From Rhodoferax sp. (GTDB taxonomy: Bacteria > Pseudomonadota > Gammaproteobacteria > Burkholderiales > Burkholderiaceae_C), in the NCBI GenBank assembly GCA_029865675.1, contig JARXAU010000136.1, positions 1 through 11,151 of the forward strand: a stretch of DNA of 11,151 nucleotides, written 5' to 3'. The notes beneath the pieces are model-generated. The model saw only the letters and a list, made by a program, of their open reading frames with translations, was not told where the DNA came from and made no database searches. Positions within the stretch are counted from its first letter, which is position 1. The number at the start of each line of letters is the position of its first letter. The position numbers were made by a program, and so were the translations under genes. Positions 1 to 7,315 of the stretch are shown in pieces.

Positions 1-142
1 GCTTGGTTCAAAGCCTGTTTTGCCTTCACCCGCAAATTCACGGCTCGGAACCAAGTCCGAAAAAGTCATGAGGTTTTGAGACAAACGGGGTTTGAGACGA
101 CTTTCCCAGGCCGCTGCCGCAGGTCGCAGTCAGGGGCCCAAA

Positions 143-168
143 GCAAAAAGCCCCGCGTAGTGCGGGGC
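143..168 (-). terminator. Rho-independent terminator after tRNA-Ser
   Basis: Read on the minus strand, a 7-bp perfect stem (GCCCCGC / GCGGGGC, positions 162-168 and 150-156) with a 5-nt loop is followed directly by TTTTT (145-149) and then GCTTT. This is a textbook intrinsic terminator. It lies about 46 nt beyond the 3' end of the tRNA-Ser gene and probably ends both the tRNA transcript and any read-through from serS. Confidence 0.88.
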
Positions 169-213
169 CTGGGGCTGGCTCAAGGCCTGCTGAGCAGGTT
201 TGAGGTCTTTGTA

Positions 214-302
<89 letters not shown>

Positions 303-331
303 TAGGTCTGCTTGCGTTTGGCGAAGCGCAG

Positions 332-340
332 ATTCTATCA
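332..340 (-). promoter_or_regulatory. Candidate extended -10 promoter for tRNA-Ser
   Basis: On the minus strand TGATAGAAT matches an extended -10 element (TGn followed by TAGAAT). It overlaps the serS stop codon and lies about 30 nt before the tRNA 5' end, leaving a short leader. A GC-rich discriminator (CTGCGC) follows, as is common for stable RNA genes under stringent control. No convincing -35 is visible, so the tRNA might instead be made only by read-through from serS. Tentative. Confidence 0.4.
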
Positions 341-1660
341 GGCGCTCAGGGTGAAAAGCCCTCCCAAATAGGGGCGCAACGCCTCGGGCACGGTGACTGA
401 GCCGTCCGCATTTTGGTAGTTTTCCAGCACCGCCACCAGGGCGCGGCCCACCGCAAGACCCGAGCCGTTCAAGGTGTGGACGAATTCGTTTTTGCCCTGC
501 GCATTTTTAAAGCGCGCTTGCAGGCGCCGCGCCTGAAAGGCTTCGCAGTTAGACACCGAGCTGATCTCGCGAAAGGTGTTTTGCGCGGGCAGCCACACTT
601 CCAGGTCGTAGGTTTTGGCCGCACCAAAGCCCATGTCGCCGGTGCACAGGCTCATCACGCGGTAGGGCAAGCCCAGCTTTTGCAAAATGGCTTCGGCGTG
701 GCCGGTCATTTGCTCTAGGGCCGCGTAGCTGTGGTCCGGGTGCACGATTTGCACCATTTCCACCTTGTCAAACTGGTGCTGGCGAATCAGCCCGCGCGTG
801 TCGCGCCCGGCGCTGCCGGCTTCAGACCGAAAGCACGGGGTGTGGGCGGTGAGCTTGAGGGGCAGGTCAGCCTCGGCCACCACCACATCGCGCACAAAGT
901 TGGTGAGCGTCACTTCACTGGTGGGAATCAGGTACAGCGCGGTGTTATCGGGCTGGGCTTCGCCGTCTTGGCCGCCTTTTTTGGCGGCAAACAGGTCGCC
1001 TTCAAACTTGGGCAACTGGCCGGTGCCGCGCAAGGTGTCGCCGTTGACGATGTAGGGCGTGTAGCACTCGGTGTAGCCGTGCTCTTGGGTTTGCACGTCC
1101 AGCATGAACTGGGCAAGCGCCCGGTGCAGGCGGGCCAGCGGGCCTTTCATCACGGTAAAGCGCGCGCCGGTCAGCTTGACACCCATCTCAAAGTCCAGGC
1201 CCAGCGGCTCGCCCAGGTCCACATGGTCTTTGATATCAAAGTCCATGGCTTGGGGCGTGCCCCAAGTGCGCACTACTACATTGCCATGCTCGTCTGCGCC
1301 GCGCGGCACGCTGTCGTGCGGCAGGTTGGGCACGAGCAGCAGCATGGTTTGCAGCTCGGTCTGGATGTGCTCCAGGCGGGCTGCGGAGCTTTCGAGCTCG
1401 CCTCTGATGTCGGCGGTCTGCGCCATCACCGCGTCCACTTCGGCCTGACCGGCAGGGCCTTTGGCCTTGAGTTGGCCGATTTGCTTGCTCAGGGCGTTGC
1501 GTTTGGCTTGCAGCTCTTCGGTGCGGGTTTGGATGGACTTGCGCTCGGCCTCCAGGGCGGTGAAGGCGTCCACGTTCAAAAACGCTTGGGGCGATTTGCG
1601 GGCTTCTAGGCGGGCCACGGCCGAGGCCAGGTCTTTGCGCAGCAGGTTGATATCAAGCAT
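338..1660 (-). CDS. serS: Seryl-tRNA synthetase
   Basis: Cytoplasmic class II aminoacyl-tRNA synthetase that activates serine with ATP and charges tRNA-Ser (and tRNA-Sec where present). The 440-residue length fits bacterial SerRS. Residues about 1-110 form the N-terminal tRNA-binding domain with the long antiparallel coiled coil, rich in Lys/Arg/Glu/Gln heptads around 35-105. The catalytic core follows: TSE serine-pocket motif at 247-249, class II motif 2 at about 275-297 (PCFRSEAG...RQHQF) and motif 3 at 399-414 (NGSGLAVGRALVAVLE). The start at 1660 encodes the standard MLDINLLR N-terminus. Its leader has no Shine-Dalgarno sequence but is pyrimidine-rich. It lies 42 nt after ispH and 35 nt before tRNA-Ser(CGA), so it may be cotranscribed with both. 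Confidence 0.97.
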   Translation of the reverse strand: MLDINLLRKDLASAVARLEARKSPQAFLNVDAFTALEAERKSIQTRTEELQAKRNALSKQIGQLKAKGPAGQAEVDAVMAQTADIRGELESSAARLEHIQTELQTMLLLVPNLPHDSVPRGADEHGNVVVRTWGTPQAMDFDIKDHVDLGEPLGLDFEMGVKLTGARFTVMKGPLARLHRALAQFMLDVQTQEHGYTECYTPYIVNGDTLRGTGQLPKFEGDLFAAKKGGQDGEAQPDNTALYLIPTSEVTLTNFVRDVVVAEADLPLKLTAHTPCFRSEAGSAGRDTRGLIRQHQFDKVEMVQIVHPDHSYAALEQMTGHAEAILQKLGLPYRVMSLCTGDMGFGAAKTYDLEVWLPAQNTFREISSVSNCEAFQARRLQARFKNAQGKNEFVHTLNGSGLAVGRALVAVLENYQNADGSVTVPEALRPYLGGLFTLSA

Positions 1661-1702
1661 GGGGAAAAAAGGGGAAAGTCGAAAAACAGCGGCTAGAAAT
1701 GC

Positions 1703-2656
1703 TCAGACTGGGTCGGGCTTGAGGCCCTTGGGCAGCGGGAACTTGATGGTTTCCACCACGCCGTCCATTTTGCGTACCGACACGGCGCCGAGTTCGCGCA
1801 AGCGCGCAATCACCGCCTGCACCAGCACGTCTGGCGCCGAGGCGCCGGCCGTCAAGCCCACCCGCGAGCGGCCTTCAAACCAGCTGGCCTGCAGTTCGTC
1901 GGCGTGGTCCACCATGTAGCTCTCGGTGCCCAGCTTTTGCGCCACTTCGCGCAGGCGGTTGCTGTTAGAGCTGGTGGGGCTGCCCACCACAATCACCACG
2001 TCCACCTGCGGGCTCATGACCTTGATGGCGTCTTGGCGGTTTTGCGTGGCGTAGCAAATGTCTTGCTGCTTGGGCTCGCGCACCTTGGGGAAACGGGCTT
2101 TGACGGCGGCGGCAATATCGGCGGCGTCGTCCATGCTCAGGGTGGTTTGGGTGACTAGCGCCAGCTTGTCGGTTTGGCCGGGCTGCACGCGCGCCACGTC
2201 GGCCACGTCTTCCACCAGGTGGATGCCGCAGTCGAGTTGGCCCATGGTGCCTTCCACCTCGGGGTGGCCTTTGTGGCCAATCATGATGAACTCATAGCCC
2301 TCTTTGTGCAGCTTGGCCACTTCCACGTGCACCTTGGTGACCAGCGGGCAGGTAGCGTCAAAAACCTGAAAACCGCGTGCCTGCGCCTCATCCTGAATGG
2401 CTTTGCTCACGCCATGGGCCGAAAAAATCAGCGTGGCATCGGGCGGCACGTCGCTCAGCTCTTCAATAAAGATAGCGCCCTTGGCCTTGAGGTCGTTGAC
2501 CACAAAGGTGTTGTGCACGATCTCATGGCGCACGTAAATGGGCGCACCAAACTTGTCGAGCGCACGCTCGACAATCTCAATGGCGCGGTCCACGCCGGCG
2601 CAAAAGCCGCGCGGCTCGGCCAGCAATATTTCACTGTCGGTGCGCAGGGTGCTCAT
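1703..2656 (-). CDS. ispH: 4-hydroxy-3-methylbut-2-enyl diphosphate reductase
   Basis: IspH (LytB) performs the last step of the MEP isoprenoid pathway: reductive dehydroxylation of HMBPP to IPP and DMAPP, using an oxygen-sensitive [4Fe-4S] cluster in the cytoplasm. All three cluster cysteines are present: C19 (RGFCAGVDRA), C103 (DATCPLVTK) and C201 (DICYATQNR). Substrate-binding histidines H48, H81 and H131, the catalytic glutamate E133 (GHPEVEG), and the diphosphate-binding S229/S230/N231 and S273 are also there. The 317-residue length is normal. The ATG at 2656 overlaps the stop of the upstream FKBP gene in an ATGA, indicating translational coupling; the fkpB-ispH pairing is also known from E. 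coli. Confidence 0.97.
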   Translation of the reverse strand: MSTLRTDSEILLAEPRGFCAGVDRAIEIVERALDKFGAPIYVRHEIVHNTFVVNDLKAKGAIFIEELSDVPPDATLIFSAHGVSKAIQDEAQARGFQVFDATCPLVTKVHVEVAKLHKEGYEFIMIGHKGHPEVEGTMGQLDCGIHLVEDVADVARVQPGQTDKLALVTQTTLSMDDAADIAAAVKARFPKVREPKQQDICYATQNRQDAIKVMSPQVDVVIVVGSPTSSNSNRLREVAQKLGTESYMVDHADELQASWFEGRSRVGLTAGASAPDVLVQAVIARLRELGAVSVRKMDGVVETIKFPLPKGLKPDPV

Positions 2657-3117
2657 AGGACACCAATCACTTTCACTTCAAAACTGACCGGCTGACCGGC
2701 CAGCGGGTGGTTGAAATCAAACAGCACGGCACCGCCCTCCTCCCCAGTTTTGACCTCTTGCACGGCGCCCGCGTAGCTGCTTTGGCCGTCTGGCGTGGGG
2801 AACTGCACCACGTCGCCCACGCGGTAAGTTTCTTGCGGATCGCCCAGCTGGCGCAGCAGCTTGGCCGCCACCCATTGCACCATCTCGGGGTTGCGCGGGC
2901 CAAAGGCAGCGCCCGCAGGCAGCGAAAAGCTTTGGTGCGCGCCCTCCTCCAAACCCAAGAGGCAGCGCTCGACTTCGGGGGATAGTTCGCCCGTGCCCAG
3001 GCTCAGGGTGGCCGGTTTGTCGTTAAAGGTGTTGATGATGTCGCCCGCTGGGCCGGAGAGGCGGTAGTGCAGCGTCAAAAAAGACGACTCTGTAATGCGG
3101 GGAAGGCTGGTGGTCAT
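2653..3117 (-). CDS. fkpB: FKBP-type peptidyl-prolyl cis-trans isomerase (SlpA/FkpB-like)
   Basis: 154-residue cytoplasmic prolyl isomerase and probable chaperone of the SlpA/SlyD branch of FKBPs. The split FKBP domain is visible: an N-terminal half at about 10-75 with GTGELSPEVERCLLGLEEG and the AFG turn (71-73), an inserted IF chaperone flap at about 75-125, and the closing FKBP strand with DFNHPLAGQPVSFEVKV at 134-150. It lacks the His-rich metal-binding tail of SlyD, which favours SlpA/FkpB. Length matches E. coli FkpB (about 149). It is first in a run with ispH (4-nt overlap) and diverges from radC across a short intergenic region holding a candidate promoter. Confidence 0.93.
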   Translation of the reverse strand: MTTSLPRITESSFLTLHYRLSGPAGDIINTFNDKPATLSLGTGELSPEVERCLLGLEEGAHQSFSLPAGAAFGPRNPEMVQWVAAKLLRQLGDPQETYRVGDVVQFPTPDGQSSYAGAVQEVKTGEEGGAVLFDFNHPLAGQPVSFEVKVIGVL

Positions 3118-3141
3118 GCAAGTCTCGATAAACTGAGTCGC

Positions 3142-3169
3142 ATTGTAGAAACTTCATCCCCAGGCAACC
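3142..3169 (-). promoter_or_regulatory. Candidate sigma-70 promoter for fkpB-ispH
   Basis: In the 87-nt gap between fkpB and radC, the minus strand carries TACAAT (3142-3147), a 5/6 match to the -10 consensus, 24 nt upstream of the fkpB ATG. The best-placed -35 is GGTTGC (3164-3169) with a 16-nt spacer, which is a weak match; GTTGCC or TTGCCT sit too close. This would give a short leader for the fkpB-ispH(-serS) run. Tentative, based on hexamer matches only. Confidence 0.4.
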
Positions 3170-3204
3170 CTGCCCCGCCAAGCCGCCCCCTTGCGCCCCC
3201 CGCC

Positions 3205-3909
3205 ATGCCCATCAAAGACCTGCCGCCCGACGCCCGCCCGCGCGAGAAGCTGCTCGCGCGCGGCCCCGGTGCCCTGAGCGACGCCGAGCTACTGGCGCTG
3301 CTGCTGCGCACCGGCATCCAGGGCAAGGGCGTGCTGCAACTGGCCGACGAGCTGCTGCAGTTGCCCGGCAAGGGCGGGCTGGGTGCGCAGGGTTTTGGCG
3401 GCATTGCCGGCTTGCTCAGCGCAACGGCAGACGACCTCAAGCCGGTGAAGGGCCTGGGCCCGGCCAAACGGGCCGAGATTGTGGCGGTGCTGGAGCTGGC
3501 CCGCCGGGCCATGGCCCAGCGCCTGCAGGAGCGTGCCGTCTTTGAGTCGCCCGATGCGGTCAAGCACTACCTGCAACTGCATTTGTCGGCGCTGGCGCAC
3601 GAGGTGTTTGCGGTCTTGTTTTTGGATGTGCAAAACCGGCTGGTGGCCATGGAAGAGATGTTTCGCGGCACCCTGACGCAAACCAGCGTCTACCCGCGCG
3701 AAGTGGTCAAGCGCGCGCTGCACTACCAGGCAGGCGCCGTGGTGCTGGCGCACAACCACCCCAGCGGCTCGGTGCAGCCGTCGCGCGCCGACGAGCTGCT
3801 GACGCAAACCCTCAAGTCGGCGCTCGCCCTGGTGGATGTGCGCGTGCTGGACCACGTGATCGTGGGCCAGGGGCAGACCTTGTCCATGGCAGAGCGGGGA
3901 CTTTTGTAA
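3205..3909 (+). CDS. radC: RadC-family JAB/MPN domain protein
   Basis: 234-residue RadC (UPF0758) protein. Residues about 1-100 form a helical UvrA-independent N-terminal region that includes a helix-hairpin-helix (VKGLGPAKRAE, 81-91). Residues about 115-234 form a JAB1/MPN metalloprotease-like fold with JAMM signature residues: E133, H183 and H185 in AHNHPSGS, and D196 in SRADE. Despite its name, a direct role in DNA repair is not established for the family; a DNA-linked peptidase or nuclease-like role is unresolved. The ATG at 3205 gives the standard MPIKDLPPDARPREKLL start; the frame stays open upstream into fkpB, but that part does not resemble RadC. No Shine-Dalgarno precedes this start. 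The stop overlaps the Smr gene start (TAATG). Confidence 0.93.
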   Translation: MPIKDLPPDARPREKLLARGPGALSDAELLALLLRTGIQGKGVLQLADELLQLPGKGGLGAQGFGGIAGLLSATADDLKPVKGLGPAKRAEIVAVLELARRAMAQRLQERAVFESPDAVKHYLQLHLSALAHEVFAVLFLDVQNRLVAMEEMFRGTLTQTSVYPREVVKRALHYQAGAVVLAHNHPSGSVQPSRADELLTQTLKSALALVDVRVLDHVIVGQGQTLSMAERGLL

Positions 3910-4562
3910 TGGCGGGGCTGGCGGACCTGAAACGGCTGAAAAAAGAAATTGACGCCGCAGCCGCGCTGCAGAAGGCCGAAAAAGCCGCCGCCGCACTGGC
4001 CGCCAAACGCCAGGCAGCAGCGCGCAACCTGTTTCAGGCCGCCGTGGGCAAGGTGCAATTGCTGCAAGCGCCCGAGGTGGCAGACCTGCGCCTGCTGCCA
4101 CCGCCGCCCGCCTTGCTGCAGCACGAGCTGGACGCGGCAGCCGCCCTGCAAGAGTCTTTGAGCGACGAGGTGGACGTGACCACCCTGCTCGACACCGACG
4201 AGCACTTAAGCTTTCGCCGCCCCGGTGTGGGCCTGGACGTGGTGCAAAAGCTGCGCAAGGGCAAGTGGAGCATCCAGCGCCAAATGGACTTGCACGGCCT
4301 GCGCAGCGACGAGGCGCGCGAGGCGCTGGGCAGCTTTATCCGCGAATCGCACAAACAAGGCATACGCTGTGTGCGCGTGGTGCACGGCAAAGGCCTGGGA
4401 TCGCCGGGCAAAACCCCGGTGCTCAAAGACAAAGTGCAGCGCTGGCTGGTGCAAAAGGCCGAAGTGGTGGCCTTTGTGCAAGCCCAGCCGTCCCAAGGTG
4501 GCGCCGGGGCGCTGGTGGTGTTGCTGCAACCGGTGCGCCGAGGCGCGCGCACTGCGGCTTAG
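3909..4562 (+). CDS. Smr-domain protein
   Basis: 217-residue protein with a C-terminal Smr (small MutS-related) domain at about 125-206. Visible motifs are MDLHG (126-130, the variant of LDLHG), HGKG (159-162) and GGAGALVVLL (197-206). The upstream RRPGVGLDVVQKLRKGKW segment (103-120) is typical of the stand-alone proteobacterial Smr proteins (SmrA/SmrB/YdaL type). The N-terminus (1-45) is a Lys/Ala-rich helix, probably charged and flexible. Smr domains are nucleases: E. coli SmrB cleaves mRNA at collided ribosomes, while MutS2 Smr domains nick DNA; which role applies here cannot be told from sequence. The ATG at 3909 shares one base with the radC stop and has GGGGA 8 nt upstream, so the two are probably coupled. 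Confidence 0.9.
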   Translation: MAGLADLKRLKKEIDAAAALQKAEKAAAALAAKRQAAARNLFQAAVGKVQLLQAPEVADLRLLPPPPALLQHELDAAAALQESLSDEVDVTTLLDTDEHLSFRRPGVGLDVVQKLRKGKWSIQRQMDLHGLRSDEAREALGSFIRESHKQGIRCVRVVHGKGLGSPGKTPVLKDKVQRWLVQKAEVVAFVQAQPSQGGAGALVVLLQPVRRGARTAA

Positions 4563-4592
4563 CGGCACACCGGCTTGCGCCAAGCGCCAAAG

Positions 4593-5402
4593 CTATTTCG
4601 CCGCGTTCGGAAAAAACAGCTGCTGGCCGTCGATTTTGTAGGCCGCAATCACGGCCTGGCCAGGGCCTGAGGTCACCCAATCCACGAACTTTTGCGCATC
4701 CGCTGCCTTCACATGCGGGTGTTTGGCAGGATTCACCACCATCACGCCGTACTGGTTGAACAAGCGGCTGTCGCCCTCCACCAGCACCGCCAAGTCACCC
4801 CGGTTTTTAAAGCTCAGCCAGGTGCCCCGGTCGGTGAGCACGTAGGCGCCGGTGGATGAAGCCATATTGAGCGCCGGGCCCATGCCGCAACCGCATTCTT
4901 TGTAGCCACTGCCTTTGACCTCGGGCGCAGCGGTGAGCTTCCAAAACCGCAGTTCGGCCGCATGGGTGCCGCTTTTGTCGCCGCGTGACACAAAAGACGC
5001 GCTGGCGGTGCTGACTTTGGCCAGCGCGGCGGCAATGTCTTTGCCCCGTGTTTTAGCGGGGTCGGCAGCGGGGCCGACCAGCACAAAGTCGTTGTACATC
5101 ACCGCAAAGCGCTTGAGCGCAAAGCCCTCGGCCACGATTTTTTCTTCAGCCACCTGGTCGTGCACGAACAGCACGTCGGCGTCGCCCCGGCGGCCCATGT
5201 CAATGGCCTGGCCGGTGCCCAGGGCCACCACCTTCACTTGGACGCCCGTGGCCTGGGTAAACGCGGGCAGCAGGTGGGCGAACAGGCCGGACTGCTCGGT
5301 GGACGTGGTGGACGCCATGACGATGGGTTCGGCCTGGGCCGCAACAGCGCTGGCACCCAGCGCGACGGAAAGCGCCAATACGCGGCAAAAAGACGATGTC
5401 AC
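4593..5402 (-). CDS. tupA: Tungstate ABC transporter substrate-binding protein
   Basis: 269-residue periplasmic oxyanion-binding protein of the TupA family. The N-terminus is a signal peptide with hydrophobic core VLALSVALGASAVAA and likely cleavage after AQA (24). The mature protein starts with IVMASTTSTEQSGL, and the STTST motif (31-35) and RGDKSGTH (140-147) are the oxyanion-contacting motifs of TupA/WtpA-type proteins. I chose the GTG at 5402 over an ATG 39 nt upstream because it gives a GTGA overlap with tupC, has AAAGGGG 7 nt upstream, and removes an unlikely arginine-rich extension before the signal. Unusual: the pocket segment reads KECGCGMG, with cysteines at 170 and 172 where I recall Ala/Thr and Gln. 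Tungstate versus molybdate preference is family inference. Confidence 0.9.
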   Translation of the reverse strand: MTSSFCRVLALSVALGASAVAAQAEPIVMASTTSTEQSGLFAHLLPAFTQATGVQVKVVALGTGQAIDMGRRGDADVLFVHDQVAEEKIVAEGFALKRFAVMYNDFVLVGPAADPAKTRGKDIAAALAKVSTASASFVSRGDKSGTHAAELRFWKLTAAPEVKGSGYKECGCGMGPALNMASSTGAYVLTDRGTWLSFKNRGDLAVLVEGDSRLFNQYGVMVVNPAKHPHVKAADAQKFVDWVTSGPGQAVIAAYKIDGQQLFFPNAAK

Positions 5403-6142
5403 AAAAGTTCCCCTTTGACGAACAAATGGGCCGCCGGGCAATGCGCTTGCAGCACGGCGGCGTCAAAAAACTGATGCACCGGCATATCGGCCAGCAACTG
5501 GCCGCGGTCCAGGTAAATGACCCGTTGCGCCAGGCGTTTGACCTGGCCCAGGTTGTGGCTGGCAAACACCAAGGTGGCGTCGGCGCGGCTGCTGGCAAAG
5601 CGCTGCATCAGCGCCTCCACCTCGGCCTTGGCGTGCGGGTCCAAGCTGGCAGTGGGCTCGTCGAGCAATAGCAACTGCGGCTCCAGCGCCCAAGCGCGCG
5701 CCAGCGCTACTTGCTGCTGCTGGCCCAACGAGAGCGTGGGGCCGCTGCGCCGGGCTAGCTCCTGCAAACCCGCCGCATGCAAGGCCGCCAACGCCTGCTC
5801 TTGGGCGTGCCGCCACGGGCTACCGCGCAGCCATAGGGCCAGCGCCACCTGCCGCCGCACTGTGGTGCGCAGCAGGTGCGGGCGCTGAAACAGCATGGCC
5901 TGGCGCAGCGCGGGTGCGGCTTGGCGCTGGCCTTGGGTGGGGGCTAGCAAACCGTGCAGCAAGCGCAGCAGCGTGCTTTTGCCCGAGCCGTTCGCACCCA
6001 CCAGGGCCACGCGCTCACCGGCGGGCACCGTCAGGCTGACGGGCGCCAGCGCGCTGGCGTGGCCGCTGCGCGAACGCGCCAGACTGCGGCCATCAGCGCC
6101 CAGTTGCACGCCCGCTTGGGTCAGAGTGACAAGCGCGCTCAC
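5399..6142 (-). CDS. tupC: Tungstate ABC transporter ATP-binding protein
   Basis: 247-residue cytoplasmic ATPase that energises tungstate import with TupB and TupA. Walker A is at 49-57 (GANGSGKST), the Q-loop Gln at 86, the signature LSLGQQQQ at 137-144 (Q-rich variant of LSGGQ), Walker B LLLLDEP at 157-163 and the H-loop His at 196. There is no C-terminal TOBE/regulatory domain, unlike ModC, which fits TupC. I chose the GTG at 6142, which overlaps the tupB stop by 4 nt (GTGA); the frame extends 32 codons further upstream into tupB, but that part is basic, low-complexity and unlike ABC ATPases. The same GTGA junction is repeated between tupC and tupA. Confidence 0.9.
   Translation of the reverse strand: MSALVTLTQAGVQLGADGRSLARSRSGHASALAPVSLTVPAGERVALVGANGSGKSTLLRLLHGLLAPTQGQRQAAPALRQAMLFQRPHLLRTTVRRQVALALWLRGSPWRHAQEQALAALHAAGLQELARRSGPTLSLGQQQQVALARAWALEPQLLLLDEPTASLDPHAKAEVEALMQRFASSRADATLVFASHNLGQVKRLAQRVIYLDRGQLLADMPVHQFFDAAVLQAHCPAAHLFVKGELL
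5410..5416 (-). promoter_or_regulatory. Ribosome binding site of tupA
   Basis: On the minus strand AAAGGGG ends 7 nt before the GTG at 5402. It lies inside the last codons of tupC and supports the GTG, rather than the upstream ATG at 5441, as the tupA start. Confidence 0.6.
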
Positions 6143-6873
6143 AGTGCCAGCCCGGGGCGCAGCGCGTGGGCGGATTGACCGCCTATGTGCCAGCGCCGCA
6201 ACAGCGCTACCAGCAGGTTGAGCACCAGCACCACGCACAGCAGCACCAAGCCCAAGCCCAGCGCCAGGGGCAAGTCGCCTTTGGAAGTTTCCAGCGCAAT
6301 GGCCGTGGTCATCACGCGGGTAAAACCGTCAATATTGCCGCCCACCACCATCACCGCGCCCACCTCCGATATGGCACGGCCAAACGCCGCCAGCACCACT
6401 ACCAAAAGCGCGTGGCGCTCGTCCCAGGCCAGCAAGGCGGCGCGCAGCGCGGTGGGCGCGCCCAGCGAGCGCAGTTGTTCGCCGTGCTGTTGTTCAGCGT
6501 CTTGCACCGTTTGGCGGGTGAGCGCCGTCACCATGGGCAGCACCAACACGGTTTGCGCCAGCACCATGGCCTTGAAGCTGAACAACCAGCCCAAATACCC
6601 CAGCGGCCCCGAGCGCGACAGCAGCAAGTACACCAGCAGCCCCACTACCACCGACGGAATAGCCAGACTGGTGTTGAGCAACGTAAGCACCACGCCACGC
6701 CCGGCAAACTGCGCCACGCCCAGCCAGGCGCCCAGCGCCAGCCCCAGGCTGCAGGCCAACGCGCAAGCGCAAGCGCTTACCGCCAGCGAGCGGCCTACGA
6801 TGGCCAGCAAGGCGGGGTCTAAGGAGGCAATGAGTTGCAGCGCGGTGTGTGCGCTTTCGGCGAAAGTGGTCAT
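6139..6873 (-). CDS. tupB: Tungstate ABC transporter permease
   Basis: 244-residue inner-membrane permease of the TupB family, forming the tungstate channel with the TupC ATPase. About five hydrophobic segments are visible: roughly 22-52, 60-86, 100-118, 155-178 and 203-226. The cytoplasmic EAA-type coupling loop lies at about 130-165 (GEQLRSLGAPTALRAALLAW), and FGRAISEVGAVMVVGGN (164-180) is a strong family signature. The ATG at 6873 is chosen because the upstream open frame runs antiphase through the globin gene and codes no membrane protein. Spacing to the globin stop is 49 nt, and the stop overlaps tupC by GTGA. No Shine-Dalgarno is evident before the ATG. Confidence 0.91.
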   Translation of the reverse strand: MTTFAESAHTALQLIASLDPALLAIVGRSLAVSACACALACSLGLALGAWLGVAQFAGRGVVLTLLNTSLAIPSVVVGLLVYLLLSRSGPLGYLGWLFSFKAMVLAQTVLVLPMVTALTRQTVQDAEQQHGEQLRSLGAPTALRAALLAWDERHALLVVVLAAFGRAISEVGAVMVVGGNIDGFTRVMTTAIALETSKGDLPLALGLGLVLLCVVLVLNLLVALLRRWHIGGQSAHALRPGLAL

Positions 6874-6896
6874 GGGAAAAGCGCGATGGTAGACGA

Positions 6897-6935
6897 GCGC
6901 AATCAGCAAGAAGGCGATGGGTTTACCGATTGCGC
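6897..6935. repeat. 8-bp inverted repeat at the globin/tupB junction
   Basis: GCGCAATC (6897-6904) and its exact reverse complement GATTGCGC (6928-6935) are separated by 23 nt. The right arm lies in the last codons of the globin gene and the left arm 24 nt before the tupB ATG. It could be an operator or a weak mRNA hairpin between the two genes; the long spacer and short arms leave chance as a real option. Confidence 0.35.
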
Positions 6936-7315
6936 ATCCAGTCCGCCGTCTGAAAAAACGATTCCCGCAGCCGCTGGCGCAGCGCTGCATCCACCTGCAA
7001 CTCGCCCATCGCCTGGTCCATGCAAGCCAGCCACTGGTCGCGCTCCAAAATGCCGATGGAAAACGGCATGTGCCGCAGCCGTAGCCGGGGGTGGCCAAAA
7101 CGCTCGGTGTAGTACTGCGGCCCGCCCATCCAGCCGCTCAAAAACCAAAACAGCTTTTGCCGCGCTTGCGTGAGCAGCGCGCCGTGGGCGGCGCGCAAGG
7201 CCGCGTAGTCGGGTTCCAGCTCCATCAGGTCGTAAAAGCGTTCTACCAGCGCGTGCAGCGCAGCCTCCCCGCCGAGCAGGGCGATCAGATTGCTGGGGGC
7301 TTCGTCGTCGTTCAT
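6923..7315 (-). CDS. Group II truncated hemoglobin (TrHbO/YjbI-like)
   Basis: 130-residue 2-on-2 globin. Group II signatures are visible: B10 Tyr in RFYDLM (Y28), the FLSGWMGGPQYYTERFGHPRLRLRHMPF block (57-85) with probable proximal F8 His at H82, and the invariant G8 Trp at W95 in ERDQWL. Such proteins bind heme and O2 and are linked to oxygen or NO/peroxide chemistry; the exact role here is unknown. The ATG at 7315 gives normal family length and overlaps the upstream helicase-nuclease stop by ATGA. No Shine-Dalgarno precedes it, so translation may depend on coupling. A frame extension of 15 codons upstream exists but adds nothing globin-like. Confidence 0.92.
   Translation of the reverse strand: MNDDEAPSNLIALLGGEAALHALVERFYDLMELEPDYAALRAAHGALLTQARQKLFWFLSGWMGGPQYYTERFGHPRLRLRHMPFSIGILERDQWLACMDQAMGELQVDAALRQRLRESFFQTADWMRNR

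Noticed and set aside
731..1609. Long plus-strand open frame (292 codons) across serS
   Set aside because: Antisense shadow of the serS gene, typical of GC-rich DNA; composition is Gly/His/Leu/Gln-rich with no recognisable domain.
3289..4101. Minus-strand open frame of 270 codons over radC and the Smr gene
   Set aside because: Shadow frame opposite two recognised proteins; sequence is low-complexity Arg/Gln/His-rich.
4572..4588. Short hairpin between the convergent Smr and tupA genes
   Set aside because: Only a 5-bp stem (GCTTG/CAAGC) with a 3-nt loop and no T-tract on either strand; not enough for a terminator call.
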